DNA of 64,000 nt from the NCBI GenBank assembly GCA_001899255.1, contig MKVX01000005.1, positions 248,001 to 312,000 on the forward strand, in the 5' to 3' direction. Source of the DNA: Rhizobiales bacterium 62-47 (lineage in GTDB: Bacteria; Pseudomonadota; Alphaproteobacteria; Rhizobiales; Xanthobacteraceae). Of this stretch, positions 55,826-64,000 are shown in pieces (position 1 is the stretch's first letter; each line of letters starts with the position of its first letter). A program made the position numbers and the translations under genes. The notes beneath the pieces were generated by a model. The model had not been told where the DNA came from. It did not search any database and worked only from the letters and a program-made list of their open reading frames with translations.

Positions 55826-56581
55826 ATGAAAGTCGAATCACAGCGATTGGCGCGCTTCGCCGTTCTGATCGATGCGGACAATACCTCGCCGCAGATCACA
55901 GAAGGTCTCTTCGAGGAGATCGCCAAGTTCGGCGAAGCCAGCGTGCGGCGGATCTACGGTGACTTTTCCAGCCCGCGACTCAAGTCATGGGCCGACATCC
56001 TGCAGAAGCACGCCATCGATCCCTACCAGCAGTTTGCCTACACCAAGGGCAAGAACGCCTCCGACATCGCGTTGGTGATCGATGCCATGGATCTGCTCCA
56101 CAGCGAGCGTTTCGACGGATTCTGCCTGGTCTCGTCCGATAGCGATTTCACCAGACTCGCGTCGCGGCTGCGCGAACAGGGCGCCGATGTTTATGGCTTC
56201 GGCACGCACAAGACCCCTGAAAGCTTCCGGCAGGCCTGCCGCCGGTTCATCTATACCGAAAACCTGCTTCCGGAGGCTGCGACCCCGGCCGGCGCAACGG
56301 CACCGCAGCCCAAAGCCCTGAAATCCCCCAGCGCGGCGATTCCAATTCTCAACAAGGCCATCGCGCAACTCGAAAGCGAGGATGGCTGGGCCACGCTCGG
56401 CCAGGTCGGGCAACAGATTTCAAAACTGTTCTCCGATTTCGACGTGCGAACCTTTGGCTTCAGCAAGCTGAGCGACCTGGTTCGCAAGACCGGCGCCTTC
56501 GAGGTCGATAAGGCTGAGAGCGGTCATCTTCGGATCAGGGCCCGTCCGCACAAGGCGCACAACGGCCGGAAAGCGGGCTGA
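55826..56581 (+). CDS. NYN-domain protein with C-terminal LOTUS/OST-HTH domain
   Basis: A 251-residue protein. Residues 8-150 form a NYN (PIN-like) nuclease domain with the acidic set FAVLIDADNTSPQ, ASDIALVIDAMDLLHSE and LVSSDSDFTRLASRLREQG. Residues 165-245 resemble a LOTUS/OST-HTH module (AIPILNKAIAQLESEDGWAT, FSDFDVRTFGFSKLSDLVRK), an RNA-binding fold. Together they suggest an RNA-cleaving or RNA-regulating protein; substrate is unknown. It is divergent from rnd. Confidence 0.85.
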   Translation: MKVESQRLARFAVLIDADNTSPQITEGLFEEIAKFGEASVRRIYGDFSSPRLKSWADILQKHAIDPYQQFAYTKGKNASDIALVIDAMDLLHSERFDGFCLVSSDSDFTRLASRLREQGADVYGFGTHKTPESFRQACRRFIYTENLLPEAATPAGATAPQPKALKSPSAAIPILNKAIAQLESEDGWATLGQVGQQISKLFSDFDVRTFGFSKLSDLVRKTGAFEVDKAESGHLRIRARPHKAHNGRKAG

Positions 56582-56766
56582 CGCATGCATCGCGTTCATT
56601 GCAGCAAATACCGGCTGCTCGATCTCAGCCCTCGACTTCCTGCAACCTGAGCGCCGCCGTCTCGCGCTGGTTGCCGGCCAGGCCATTGTAGCGAAGGTGC
56701 CGCAAATCGCCGGCGTCCAGACCAGACTGACCGACAACGTCCCGCTCCAAGCCGAATACCGCGCGC

Positions 56767-58119
56767 TCAGCCGCCTTTATAGGTGACGCCGTCCTTCATG
56801 ATGACGCTGAAATTCTTCTCCGGATCGGCCACCAGATCGATGTTGGCGAGCGGATTGCCTTCGACCAGCAACAGGTCGGCGAGCGCGCCGACTTCGACGA
56901 CACCGAGCTTGCCCTGATAGGGCGAGCGCGGGCCGCTGAGCGCGAGCAGCTGCGCGTTGTCGTGGGTGATCAGCTTGACGATTTCGGCCGGCGTGAACCA
57001 CTGCTTCAACGGCAGGATGAGGCGGCTCTGCTCGAAATTGAGCTCCGGTTCGAACAGGATATCGGTGCCCCAGGCGAGCTTGACGCCGTGTTTCTTCGCC
57101 CACTGCCAGACCTGCGCGGTGCCGTCGAGGACGCCTTTGCGCTTGGCGCGCCGTTCCGCTGTCATGCTCGGCGTGTTCGGGATCAGGTTCTGCGCGCTCA
57201 GCCAGGTGCCCTTCTGCGCCATCAGCCGGATCGTCGGCTCGTCGAGCAGCTGACCGTGCTCGATGCATTTGACGCCCGCTTCGATCGCACGCCGGATGGC
57301 GCGCGGCGTATAGGCGTGCACGGCCACGTAGGTGTTCCAGTCGGCGGCGGCGTCGACGGCGGCCTTCATCTCGTCGAGCGTGTACTGGGTGACGTCGATC
57401 GGGTCGTAGGCCGACGACGTACCGCCACCGCCCATGATCTTGATCTGGCTCGCGCCCATGCGCAGGTTTTCGCGGGTCGCCGTCAGCACTTCGTCGCGGC
57501 CGTCGGCGATGAAAGTGGCACCCTCTTCCTCGGCGCGGGAGGGCTTGCCGAAAAAGCGCCGCGAGCGCTCATCCGGCGTCCGGAAGTCACCGTGTCCCGA
57601 GGTCTGGGAGATCACCGCACCCGATGGCCAGACGCGCGGCCCCGCGACCTTGCCGGTATCGATGGCGCGCTTGAGCGGGAAGATCGGGCCGCCCATGTCG
57701 CGCACGGCGGTAAACCCGCGCATCAACATCGCCGAGGCCGACTTCGCGGCGGCGGTCCCGACCTGCTCCGCCGTGGTGTTCGGATTGTAGAGGCCGGTCA
57801 GCGGCAGCGCGCCGAACGTCAGATGCACATGCACATCGATCAGGCCGGGCATCAGCGTGCGGCCTTTGCCGTCGATGACTTTCGCATCCGCGGACGGTTT
57901 CGCCGACACGCCGATCGCCGCGATGGTGTTGCCTTTGATCAGCACATCGGTGGCGGCGCCGAGGCGGCCGTTGACGACGTCCAGCACGCGGACGTTGCGA
58001 AAAAGCGTTTCGCCGGGTGGCTGTTGGGCGAGAGCGGGAAGCGAGAATAACCCGACAAGAACGCTCGCCACCAAGCCGCCGAGAGCGCCGCGGCGCAGCG
58101 TCATTCCGAAGGTCGTCAT
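56767..58119 (-). CDS. exported metal-dependent amidohydrolase
   Basis: A 450-residue protein with a signal peptide (RGALGGLVASVLVGLFSLPALA) and an amidohydrolase barrel: metal site MPGLIDVHVHLTFGAL, the bridging Lys region SQIKIMGGGGTSSAYDP, the His of YVAVHAYTPRAIRRAI and IEHGQLLDEP, and LAWGTDILFEP with the catalytic Asp. It resembles prolidase/imidazolonepropionase-like hydrolases, sometimes acting on dipeptides or organophosphates; substrate unknown. ATG 58119 has GGGGGA 5 nt upstream. Confidence 0.85.
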   Translation of the reverse strand: MTTFGMTLRRGALGGLVASVLVGLFSLPALAQQPPGETLFRNVRVLDVVNGRLGAATDVLIKGNTIAAIGVSAKPSADAKVIDGKGRTLMPGLIDVHVHLTFGALPLTGLYNPNTTAEQVGTAAAKSASAMLMRGFTAVRDMGGPIFPLKRAIDTGKVAGPRVWPSGAVISQTSGHGDFRTPDERSRRFFGKPSRAEEEGATFIADGRDEVLTATRENLRMGASQIKIMGGGGTSSAYDPIDVTQYTLDEMKAAVDAAADWNTYVAVHAYTPRAIRRAIEAGVKCIEHGQLLDEPTIRLMAQKGTWLSAQNLIPNTPSMTAERRAKRKGVLDGTAQVWQWAKKHGVKLAWGTDILFEPELNFEQSRLILPLKQWFTPAEIVKLITHDNAQLLALSGPRSPYQGKLGVVEVGALADLLLVEGNPLANIDLVADPEKNFSVIMKDGVTYKGG

Positions 58120-58403
58120 CAGGTCCCCCTTGGATGCAGGAGCGGCGCCCGGCGCGAGCGCACAACTATCTGAAAGACTAACACGGCAAATTGAACGATA
58201 TCGATCTCTAAAACCGGATGCCTGTCTCGCATCGCGACCGACGCGACAGAACATCGCGGGCGTCGACTCCTGATTTTCGGCGGCGATGCCGGCTGTCTGC
58301 GCAGGAGCAGGAGCAACGGTCATGCCCACGGCGGCCAAACAGCCGGGCCAACGCATCAAATGTGATGGGGTGTGTCCCCTTGAAGGGACGGGGCTTGAAA
58401 CAA

Positions 58404-58490
<87 letters not shown>

Positions 58491-58499
58491 CCGGGCCGG

Positions 58500-58528
58500 T
58501 TGATAAGGATCGCTTGCGCGCTTGTCAA
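58500..58528 (-). promoter_or_regulatory. tRNA-Leu promoter
   Basis: On the reverse strand TTGACA (58528-58523) and TATCAA (58505-58500) are spaced by 17 bp, 9 bp before the tRNA-Leu 5' end. This is a good sigma-70 match. Confidence 0.65.
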
Positions 58529-58646
58529 ATCTAACCTCACGCGCCAAATCCCCTGTACAGCGCCGGGGTGATGGCGTATCGGCAACCGACGAATAATCCT
58601 TGGCTTTTGCGCGCATCCGCGCCTGTCATCCGCTTGAGGTGAGCCC

Positions 58647-59660
58647 ATGTCCCCGAGTTCGACGTCCGCAAGTCCAACGCCCGCGAGCTCAACGGCTGCG
58701 AATGCCGAAACCCTGGTCACGGTGTTCGGCGGTTCGGGCTTTCTCGGCCGCCATGTCGTCCGCGCCCTCGCCAAACGCGATTATCGCATCCGGGTGGCGG
58801 TGCGCCGGCCGGAGCTCGCCGGCCACCTGCAGCCGCTCGGCAAGGTCGGCCAGATCCATGCCGTACAGGCCAACCTGCGCTATCCGGCTTCGGTCGAGGC
58901 CGCAGTGCGCGGCGCCGGGATCGTCATCAATTTGGTCGGCATCCTGGCCGAAGGCGGCGCGCAGACCTTCGACGCGGTGCAAGCCAAGGGCGCCGCGACC
59001 GTCGCCCAGGCGGCGGCCGCCGCCGGCGCGCGGATGATCCACGTTTCGGCGATCGGCGCGGACGCCGAATCCGCTTCGCGCTATGCCCGCGCCAAGGCGG
59101 CGGGCGAGGCCGCGGTGCGCGAGGCCGTGCCCGGCGCGATCATCCTGCGGCCGTCGGTGGTGTTCGGCCCCGAGGACGATTTCACCAACCGCTTCGCGTC
59201 GATGGCACGGATGATGCCGGTGCTGCCGCTGATCGGCGGCGGCGCAACGAAAATGCAGCCGGTCTATGTCGGCGATGTCGCCGAGGCCGTGGCGGAAGCC
59301 GCCGATGGCCACGCCAAAGCCGGTGCAACCTACGAACTCGGCGGGCCGGAAGTGATGACGCTGCGCGAGATCTTCGCCGCCATCCTCGACATCACCGACC
59401 GCGAGCGGCCGCTGGTGTCGCTGCCGTTCGGCCTCGCCCGCTTCAACGCCATCCTGCTGCAGTTCGCGCCATCGCCGCTGACCCTGACGCGGGATCAGGT
59501 CACGCTTTTGCAGAACGACAATGTCGTGTCGGATGCGGCCAAAGCCGCCGGACTGACGCTGGAAGGGCTCGGCATCACGCCGGATTCGCTGCAGGCGGTC
59601 GCGCCGCAATATCTCTGGCGCTTCCGCCCGATGGGCCAGTTCCAGCGCAAGAGCGCGTAA
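58647..59660 (+). CDS. NAD(P)-binding NDUFA9-like protein
   Basis: A 337-residue extended-SDR-like protein related to the mitochondrial complex I subunit NDUFA9. It has the nucleotide site VTVFGGSGFLGRHVVRALAK, IVINLVGILAEGGAQTFD, HVSAIGADAESASRYARAKA and ILRPSVVFGPEDDFTNRFA. In alphaproteobacteria such proteins are annotated complex I NDUFA9 family; a role in complex I or in quinone/isoprenoid metabolism is unproved. It is next to uppP on the opposite strand. Confidence 0.85.
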   Translation: MSPSSTSASPTPASSTAANAETLVTVFGGSGFLGRHVVRALAKRDYRIRVAVRRPELAGHLQPLGKVGQIHAVQANLRYPASVEAAVRGAGIVINLVGILAEGGAQTFDAVQAKGAATVAQAAAAAGARMIHVSAIGADAESASRYARAKAAGEAAVREAVPGAIILRPSVVFGPEDDFTNRFASMARMMPVLPLIGGGATKMQPVYVGDVAEAVAEAADGHAKAGATYELGGPEVMTLREIFAAILDITDRERPLVSLPFGLARFNAILLQFAPSPLTLTRDQVTLLQNDNVVSDAAKAAGLTLEGLGITPDSLQAVAPQYLWRFRPMGQFQRKSA

Positions 59661-59673
59661 GCGCAAAAGACAT

Positions 59674-59785
59674 CGTCATCCTGAGGTGCGAGGGCGCAGC
59701 CCGAGCCTCGAAGGATGACGCTTCCTCTGCGCCGTCGCCCTTCAAGGTTCGCCGCAAGCGCGGCTCTCACCTCAGGGTGACGACG
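59674..59785. repeat. dispersed repeat family B, copy 3
   Basis: CGTCATCCTGAGGTGCGAGG, GCCTCGAAGGATGACG, CCCTTCAAGG and CACCTCAGGGTGACGACG follow the family B plan. It separates the convergent NDUFA9-like gene and uppP. Confidence 0.75.
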
Positions 59786-59794
59786 TCTCTCGAA

Positions 59795-60601
59795 TCAAAA
59801 TCCCAGCGCCAGCGCGATCAGGCCGAGCGTGCCGACGATCACCCGCCACCAGGCGAAGAAGGTGAAGCCGTTGCGGGTGACGTAGCTCAGGAACGCCTTG
59901 ACCACGATGATCGCGGTGATGAACGACACCACGAAGCCGATGGCGACGATGAAGGCGTGATCCGTGTTCATCTGGCCATGGCTCTTGTAGAGGTCGTAGA
60001 CGAACGCGCCGAGCATGGTCGGGATGGCGAGGAAGAACGAAAACTCCGCCGAGGCCCGCTTGTCGGCGCCGAGCAGCATCGCCGAGACGATGGTGGCGCC
60101 GGAGCGCGACACGCCGGGAATCATCGCCAGGCACTGCGCGAAGCCGATGGCGAGATAGGTGGTCAGCGGCAGTTTGGTGGCATCGTTGTAGACCGGCCGC
60201 AGGTCGAGCTGGTCGACCCACATCAGCACCGCGCCGCCGACGATCAGCGAAAAGCACACCACCCACGGGTTGAACAGGTAGCTCTTGATATAGCCGCCGA
60301 GCAGCCCGCCGATCACCGCGGCGGGCAGGAACGCCACCAGCACGCCGATGACGAAGCGCCGCGCATCGGAGTCGGTGAACATGCCGATCGCGATCCGCCA
60401 CAATTTGACAAAATAGATGGCGAGAATAGCCAGAATCGCGCCGAGCTGGATGAGGATGGCGAAACTCTTCCAGAAATCGCCCTGCCCCAGATCGAAAAAG
60501 CGTTCGGCCAGCAGCAAGTGCCCGGTCGATGACACCGGCAAGAATTCCGTCACCCCCTCGACGACGCCGAGGATCACTGCTCGTATGGCATCTGAAAACA
60601 T
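59795..60601 (-). CDS. uppP: undecaprenyl-diphosphate phosphatase UppP
   Basis: UppP (BacA) dephosphorylates undecaprenyl diphosphate to recycle the lipid carrier for peptidoglycan. The 268-residue multi-helix protein has both active-site motifs: VEGVTEFLPVSSTGHLLL and AMIPGVSRSGATIVSAML. ATG 60601 (MFSDAIRAVILGVVEG) is the standard start. It is divergent from the FzlA-like gene. Confidence 0.95.
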   Translation of the reverse strand: MFSDAIRAVILGVVEGVTEFLPVSSTGHLLLAERFFDLGQGDFWKSFAILIQLGAILAILAIYFVKLWRIAIGMFTDSDARRFVIGVLVAFLPAAVIGGLLGGYIKSYLFNPWVVCFSLIVGGAVLMWVDQLDLRPVYNDATKLPLTTYLAIGFAQCLAMIPGVSRSGATIVSAMLLGADKRASAEFSFFLAIPTMLGAFVYDLYKSHGQMNTDHAFIVAIGFVVSFITAIIVVKAFLSYVTRNGFTFFAWWRVIVGTLGLIALALGF

Positions 60602-60800
60602 CGGATCAATCGCTCTGGTGGCGGCATGGTGGGAAGGCGGCCCCTTCTCCCTCATTCGCCTCCCTGCCGCAACGTCAAAATGCGCAAATCAGACGCCCAC
60701 GGCAGTGGCTTGCCCCCCACCTGCCGACGGTTAAGAAGAACCGGCGCCCCCGGTGCGCCGGAGACGTTTTGTTAAGGACGCAAACTTATCTAAGGACTCG

Positions 60801-61493
60801 ATGTTCACGCTGTTCCATCATCCGTTCTGCCCGCAATCGCGCTTCATTCGCCTGGTGCTCGGCGAGTACGGCCTCGATTTGCAGTTGGCCGAGGAACGGA
60901 CCTGGGAGCGCCGCGAGGAGTTCCTTATCCTCAACCCGGCGGGAACCACCCCGGTGCTCACCGCCGAGCATATCCCGCCCATTCCCCACGCCAGCATCAT
61001 CAGCGAATACCTCGACGAGACCTATGGCCCCGCGCGCGGCGAGCGCCGCCTGCTGCCGGAAACCATGCAGGAGCGCATCGAGGTGCGCCGCCTGACGGCG
61101 TGGTTCAACGAAAAATTCTTCGAGGAGGCCAGCGGCCCGCTGGTCACCGAGCGCATCTACAAGCGCTTCATGAGCGAGGCCGACGGCGGCGGTCCGCCGG
61201 AAGCCGAGGTGCTGCGCGCGGCCAAGGCCAATGTGCGCTATCATCTGGCCTATATCGGCTGGCTGGCGCGGACGCGGAACTTCCTGGCCGGCGACCGGCT
61301 GACCTATGCCGATCTCGCCGCCGCCGCGCACCTGTCGGCGATCGACTATCTGGGCGATGTGCCATGGAACGAGGACGACGCCGCCAAGGCATGGTATGCG
61401 CGGGTGAAGTCGCGCCCGTCGTTCCGTCCGCTGCTGAGCGAGTGGCTGGCGGGCGTGCCGGCCTCGCGGACTTACGTGGACCTGGATTTCTAG
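60801..61493 (+). CDS. fzlA: glutathione-S-transferase-fold protein, FzlA-like
   Basis: A 230-residue GST-fold protein: thioredoxin-like half FTLFHHPFCPQSRFIRLVLG, EERTWERREEFLILNPAG, PVLTAEHIPPIPHASIISEY, and an all-helical half with DRLTYADLAAAAHLSAIDYL. The basic-tryptophan turn and the C-terminal YVDLDF recall FzlA, the essential FtsZ-filament-binding protein of Caulobacter. Assignment is by resemblance and by position next to uppP and queG; a plain GST is the alternative. ATG 60801 has AAGGA 5 nt upstream. Confidence 0.72.
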   Translation: MFTLFHHPFCPQSRFIRLVLGEYGLDLQLAEERTWERREEFLILNPAGTTPVLTAEHIPPIPHASIISEYLDETYGPARGERRLLPETMQERIEVRRLTAWFNEKFFEEASGPLVTERIYKRFMSEADGGGPPEAEVLRAAKANVRYHLAYIGWLARTRNFLAGDRLTYADLAAAAHLSAIDYLGDVPWNEDDAAKAWYARVKSRPSFRPLLSEWLAGVPASRTYVDLDF

Positions 61494-61540
61494 CTCGTCG
61501 CGTCTTTGCGAATTCCGGCGCTTCCGCACGGACAGCGCAC

Positions 61541-61690
61541 TCCCTCTCCCCAGAAGGGCGTTCACGCCCGTCTTCGACGGGCTATAGGGAGAGGGTTGGG
61601 GTGAAGGGTTACGACCTCACCGAAATTCCAGTCCCCTCACCCGACTGCCTTCGCTACGCTTCGCCGATCGACCTTCTCCCAAAGGAGAGG
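61541..61690. repeat. decayed CCCTCTCC inverted repeat (family C, copy 2)
   Basis: CCCTCTCCCCAGAAGG...GGGAGAGGGTTGGGGTGA on the left and CCCCTCACCC...TTCTCCCAAAGGAGAGG on the right give nested imperfect stems with the plan of 25054-25189. A small GGGCGTTCACGCCC hairpin sits inside. Confidence 0.6.
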
Positions 61691-61728
61691 TGAACCACCA
61701 TGCTGAGAGAGTTACCGACAGCAACAAG

Positions 61729-62871
61729 ATGACCGCCGACCTCAAAACCGCTCTCACCCGCGAGGCCCGCGCGCTCGGCTTCGACACCGTCGGCATCACC
61801 AGACCGGATGCCGTGGACGGCGCGCGCGCCAAGCTCGAAGCCTTTCTCGATCACGGCGCCCATGGCGAGATGCAATGGCTGGCCGACAATCCGCAGCGCC
61901 GCGCCGACCCGCGCGTGCTGTGGAGCGAGGTGCGCTCGGTCATCATGCTCGGCGTCAATTACGGCCCCGACCAGAACCCGATGACCATATTGCAGCATCG
62001 CGACCGCGGCGCGATCTCGGTCTATGCGCAGGGCGACGACTATCACGAGCTGATCAAGAAGCGGCTGAAGACGCTGGCGCGCTGGCTGCTGGCAACGGCC
62101 GGCGAAGGCGACGTCAAGGTGTTCGTCGATACGGCCGCAGTGATGGAGAAACCGCTGGCCGGCGCCGCCGGACTCGGCTGGCAGGGCAAGCACACCAATC
62201 TGGTGTCGCGCGAATTCGGCTCGTGGCTGTTCCTCGGCGCCATCATGACCACGCTCGAACTGCCCTACGATGCGCCCGAGGTCGATCACTGCGGCTCGTG
62301 CCGGGCCTGCCTCGACAGCTGCCCGACCGACGCCTTCATCGCGCCCTACAAGCTCGATGCGCGGCGCTGCATTTCCTATCTCACCATCGAGCACAAGGGA
62401 CCGATCCCGCGCGAGCTGCGCAAGGCCATCGGCAACCGCATCTACGGTTGCGACGATTGTCTCGCGGCGTGCCCGTGGAACAAGTTCGCGCAGGCCGGCC
62501 ACGAAATCAAACTCGCGGCGCGCGACGAATTGCGTGCGCCGCCGCTGGCCGAACTGCTCAAGCTCGACGATACCGCGTTCCGCACGCTGTTCACCAAGTC
62601 GCCGGTCAAGCGCATCCATCGCGACCGCTTCATCCGCAACGCGCTGATCGCCGCCGGCAACTCCGGCGACATCGCTCTCGTCGATGACGCCATTCGCCTG
62701 CTCGACGATCCCGATCCGGTGGTGCGCGGCGCGGCGGTGTGGGCGCTGGCGCAACTATTGCCGCCGGAGCAGTTCGAATCCCGCGCGCGCCATGCGCTCC
62801 TGTCCGAGACGGATGAAAGCGTGCGTGAGGAATGGCAGAACGCGCTGACTTCCTCTCTCGCTGCGTGCTGA
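61729..62871 (+). CDS. queG: epoxyqueuosine reductase QueG
   Basis: QueG uses cobalamin and two 4Fe-4S clusters to reduce epoxyqueuosine to queuosine in tRNA. The 380-residue protein has the cluster motifs [16 protein letters not shown] and [14 protein letters not shown], the conserved [20 protein letters not shown] and a C-terminal HEAT-like repeat ([20 protein letters not shown]). ATG 61729 gives the usual N-terminus ([20 protein letters not shown]); a GTG at 61690 lies inside a repeat and is less likely. Confidence 0.93.
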   Translation: MTADLKTALTREARALGFDTVGITRPDAVDGARAKLEAFLDHGAHGEMQWLADNPQRRADPRVLWSEVRSVIMLGVNYGPDQNPMTILQHRDRGAISVYAQGDDYHELIKKRLKTLARWLLATAGEGDVKVFVDTAAVMEKPLAGAAGLGWQGKHTNLVSREFGSWLFLGAIMTTLELPYDAPEVDHCGSCRACLDSCPTDAFIAPYKLDARRCISYLTIEHKGPIPRELRKAIGNRIYGCDDCLAACPWNKFAQAGHEIKLAARDELRAPPLAELLKLDDTAFRTLFTKSPVKRIHRDRFIRNALIAAGNSGDIALVDDAIRLLDDPDPVVRGAAVWALAQLLPPEQFESRARHALLSETDESVREEWQNALTSSLAAC

Positions 62872-62950
62872 GTCCTGATCCAAAGGCGCAGCCGGAAATA
62901 CGATCAGCTTCGATAAGGCTTCGCAAAACTCCGTGGATGAACTCTCTATT

Positions 62951-63039
62951 CGTCATGGCCGGATTTATTCCGGCCATCTACGTCTTGCTTGTGGAGTTAC
63001 GGTAAAGACGTGGATGCCCGTGACAAGCACGGGCATGAC
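62951..63039. repeat. palindromic repeat family A, copy 3 (inverted)
   Basis: CGTCATGGCCGGATTTATTCC...CCGGCCAT and TGCCCGTGACAAGCACGGGCATGAC flank CTACGTCTT...AAGACGTGG. It is the copy at 6336-6422 in opposite orientation, between convergent queG and the SnoaL-like gene. Confidence 0.7.
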
Positions 63040-63080
63040 CGCTGGAGAGCAATGACCTTTTCATCCGCCGAACAATTCGC

Positions 63081-63551
63081 TCATTTCGTCAAATGCCTTT
63101 TCATCTCGTCGCGCGCTTTCAACGCCGCACCCTGCTTGGCAATGATCTTCGTGATGCGTTCCGGCGCGAAGTTGAGATCGACGAACGCCGGCGCAGTGTT
63201 GGCAACCTCGTGATACTCGACGATCCTGCCGTCGCGCAGCCGCATGATGGCGACGCCTTCGAACATCGCGCGAGCACCGTTGGCCTCCGGGAGCTTGGAG
63301 CGATAGCTGAAGGTGTAGCGCGCGTAGAGCGTTGTGCCGTCGCTGACCGGATCGTGCATCACCCAGCGGAAATCCTCCGCCGTGCGATAGAACCAGTCAT
63401 CGATCATTTCGGCTATCCTGGCGTGGCCTTCGAACGGCCCATAGAACACGTCGTGATAGACGCCGTCGTCGGTGAACAGCGCCGCGAACGCCGCACCGTT
63501 GCGGGTTTCGACGGCGTCGCAGAACGCGCGAAGCAATGCGGTGTTGTCCAT
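63081..63551 (-). CDS. SnoaL-like/NTF2-fold protein
   Basis: A 156-residue NTF2-fold protein: NTALLRAFCDAVETRNGAAF, FTDDGVYHDVFYGPFEGHAR, AEMIDDWFYRTAEDFRWVMH and RDGRIVEYHEVANTAPAFVD. Such proteins are isomerases, hydratases or binding proteins with many substrates, so no function is claimed. ATG 63551 has GGAG 7 nt upstream and is preferred over the start at 63572. Confidence 0.8.
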   Translation of the reverse strand: MDNTALLRAFCDAVETRNGAAFAALFTDDGVYHDVFYGPFEGHARIAEMIDDWFYRTAEDFRWVMHDPVSDGTTLYARYTFSYRSKLPEANGARAMFEGVAIMRLRDGRIVEYHEVANTAPAFVDLNFAPERITKIIAKQGAALKARDEMKRHLTK

Positions 63552-63758
63552 GGGCGTCTCCGTTGCGGCCACTCGGGATGCCGCTTTTCGTTAACGTAAC
63601 GAAGCCATCCGCCGGTCACAACTCGTGACGGCATGACATCGCCCGGCGGGCCTTGCAGGACAGGTGGACTCGCCCCGTAGCCTGCTTGCGTTTATTTCGG
63701 CTTCATTCATATTTTGCCCATTCCGATTTCAGGAATTCTTTTTCAGGGGCGCTCCAAC

Positions 63759-64000
63759 GTGACAACGGTCAGACTCGCTCGATGGCTGGCGCCTGCCGGC
63801 TTGCTGCTCCTGATGTCCAACGCGGCCTCGGCGGGGGTCTGCCAGAACAAGCAGATTGCCTTCAACCGGCTGACCGGCCAGGACGCCGCGATCGTCGCCC
63901 GCATGCGCGCGGCCGGCGCCGCCAACAATTGCGCCGGCTTGATCGCGGCGGCGAACCAGCGCCTCGCTTTGCTGCAGCGTGTGGCCAGCATGCGGCCCGG
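63759..64000 (+). CDS. secreted protein of unknown function, 3'-truncated by window edge
   Basis: A frame open from GTG 63759 to the end of the window (80 codons). It encodes a probable signal peptide (LARWLAPAGLLLLMSNAASA) followed by two cysteines in GVCQNKQIAFNRLTGQDAA and AAGAANNCAGLIAAANQRLA. I do not recognise the family. The GGGG about 10 nt upstream could be its ribosome site. The gene clearly continues beyond the right edge. Confidence 0.55.
   Translation, partial: MTTVRLARWLAPAGLLLLMSNAASAGVCQNKQIAFNRLTGQDAAIVARMRAAGAANNCAGLIAAANQRLALLQRVASMRP

Overview
The window is a gene-dense, high-GC chromosomal segment from an alphaproteobacterium of the order Hyphomicrobiales, most likely family Nitrobacteraceae (Bradyrhizobium / Rhodopseudomonas / Tardiphaga group). 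Pointers are an Irr regulator with an N-terminal haem motif (GCPWHDV), a DivL-type kinase with Tyr in place of the phospho-His, alphaproteobacterial families such as the FYDLN-acid protein, DUF1150 and a FzlA-like protein, a ROSE-type RNA thermometer, and several families of short palindromic intergenic repeats that I recognise as typical of these genomes. The genus cannot be fixed from the sequence alone. I found no phage, IS element, CRISPR array, plasmid function or rRNA operon. This is core chromosome.

Layout. 1-3.9 kb: fabA (reverse), the iron regulator irr, an SH3-domain secreted protein, a 2-hydroxyacid dehydrogenase and a small membrane protein. 4.0-7.9 kb: moeB/thiF-type adenylyltransferase, an exported trypsin-fold protein that has lost its catalytic His, mutM and a glyoxalase-fold protein. 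8.0-12.3 kb: ubiE-ubiB, then coaBC-dut; here CoaBC carries an N-terminal ribbon-helix-helix (antitoxin-like) domain and is preceded by two palindromes. 12.5-25 kb: divL, a tsaE-amgK fusion, pilZ, murU, addB, addA and trxA, covering cell-cycle signalling, tRNA t6A modification, peptidoglycan recycling and recombination. 25-36.7 kb, all reverse: aroA-cmk-rpsA, sppA, ihfB, lapA-like, trpF-trpB-trpA-accD-folC. 36.8-43.5 kb: acidic FYDLN protein, tRNA-Ala(GGC), a CaiB-type CoA transferase and the complete ugpBAEC glycerol-3-phosphate importer behind a PHO-box-like sequence. 43.5-48.1 kb: hsp20-DUF1150 under a heat-shock promoter plus ROSE-like leader, ilvD behind an unusual inverted repeat, and a DUF2254 membrane protein. 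48.2-55.6 kb, reverse: rnd, lptC, lptA, lptB, a small glycine-rich exported protein, rpoN, hpf and ptsN. 55.8-64 kb: a NYN-LOTUS protein, an exported amidohydrolase, tRNA-Leu(CAG), an NDUFA9-like protein, uppP, fzlA, queG, a SnoaL-like protein and the beginning of a secreted protein cut by the window edge.

Several neighbours work together: AmgK and MurU form the MurNAc salvage route; LptC/A/B belong to the LPS export machine; TrpF/B/A complete tryptophan synthesis; AddA/AddB form one nuclease-helicase; UgpB/A/E/C form one transporter; RpoN and PtsN are a conserved nitrogen/PTS regulatory pair. Many adjacent genes overlap by ATGA or GTGA (ubiE/ubiB, coaBC/dut, divL/tsaE, addB/addA, accD/folC, trpB/trpA, aroA/cmk), implying translational coupling.

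The most interesting items are the RHH-CoaBC fusion with twin operator-like palindromes and no Cys at the usual CoaC clamp position, the double heat control of hsp20, the degenerate trypsin-fold protein, the TsaE-AmgK fusion, and the inverted repeat embracing the ilvD promoter.
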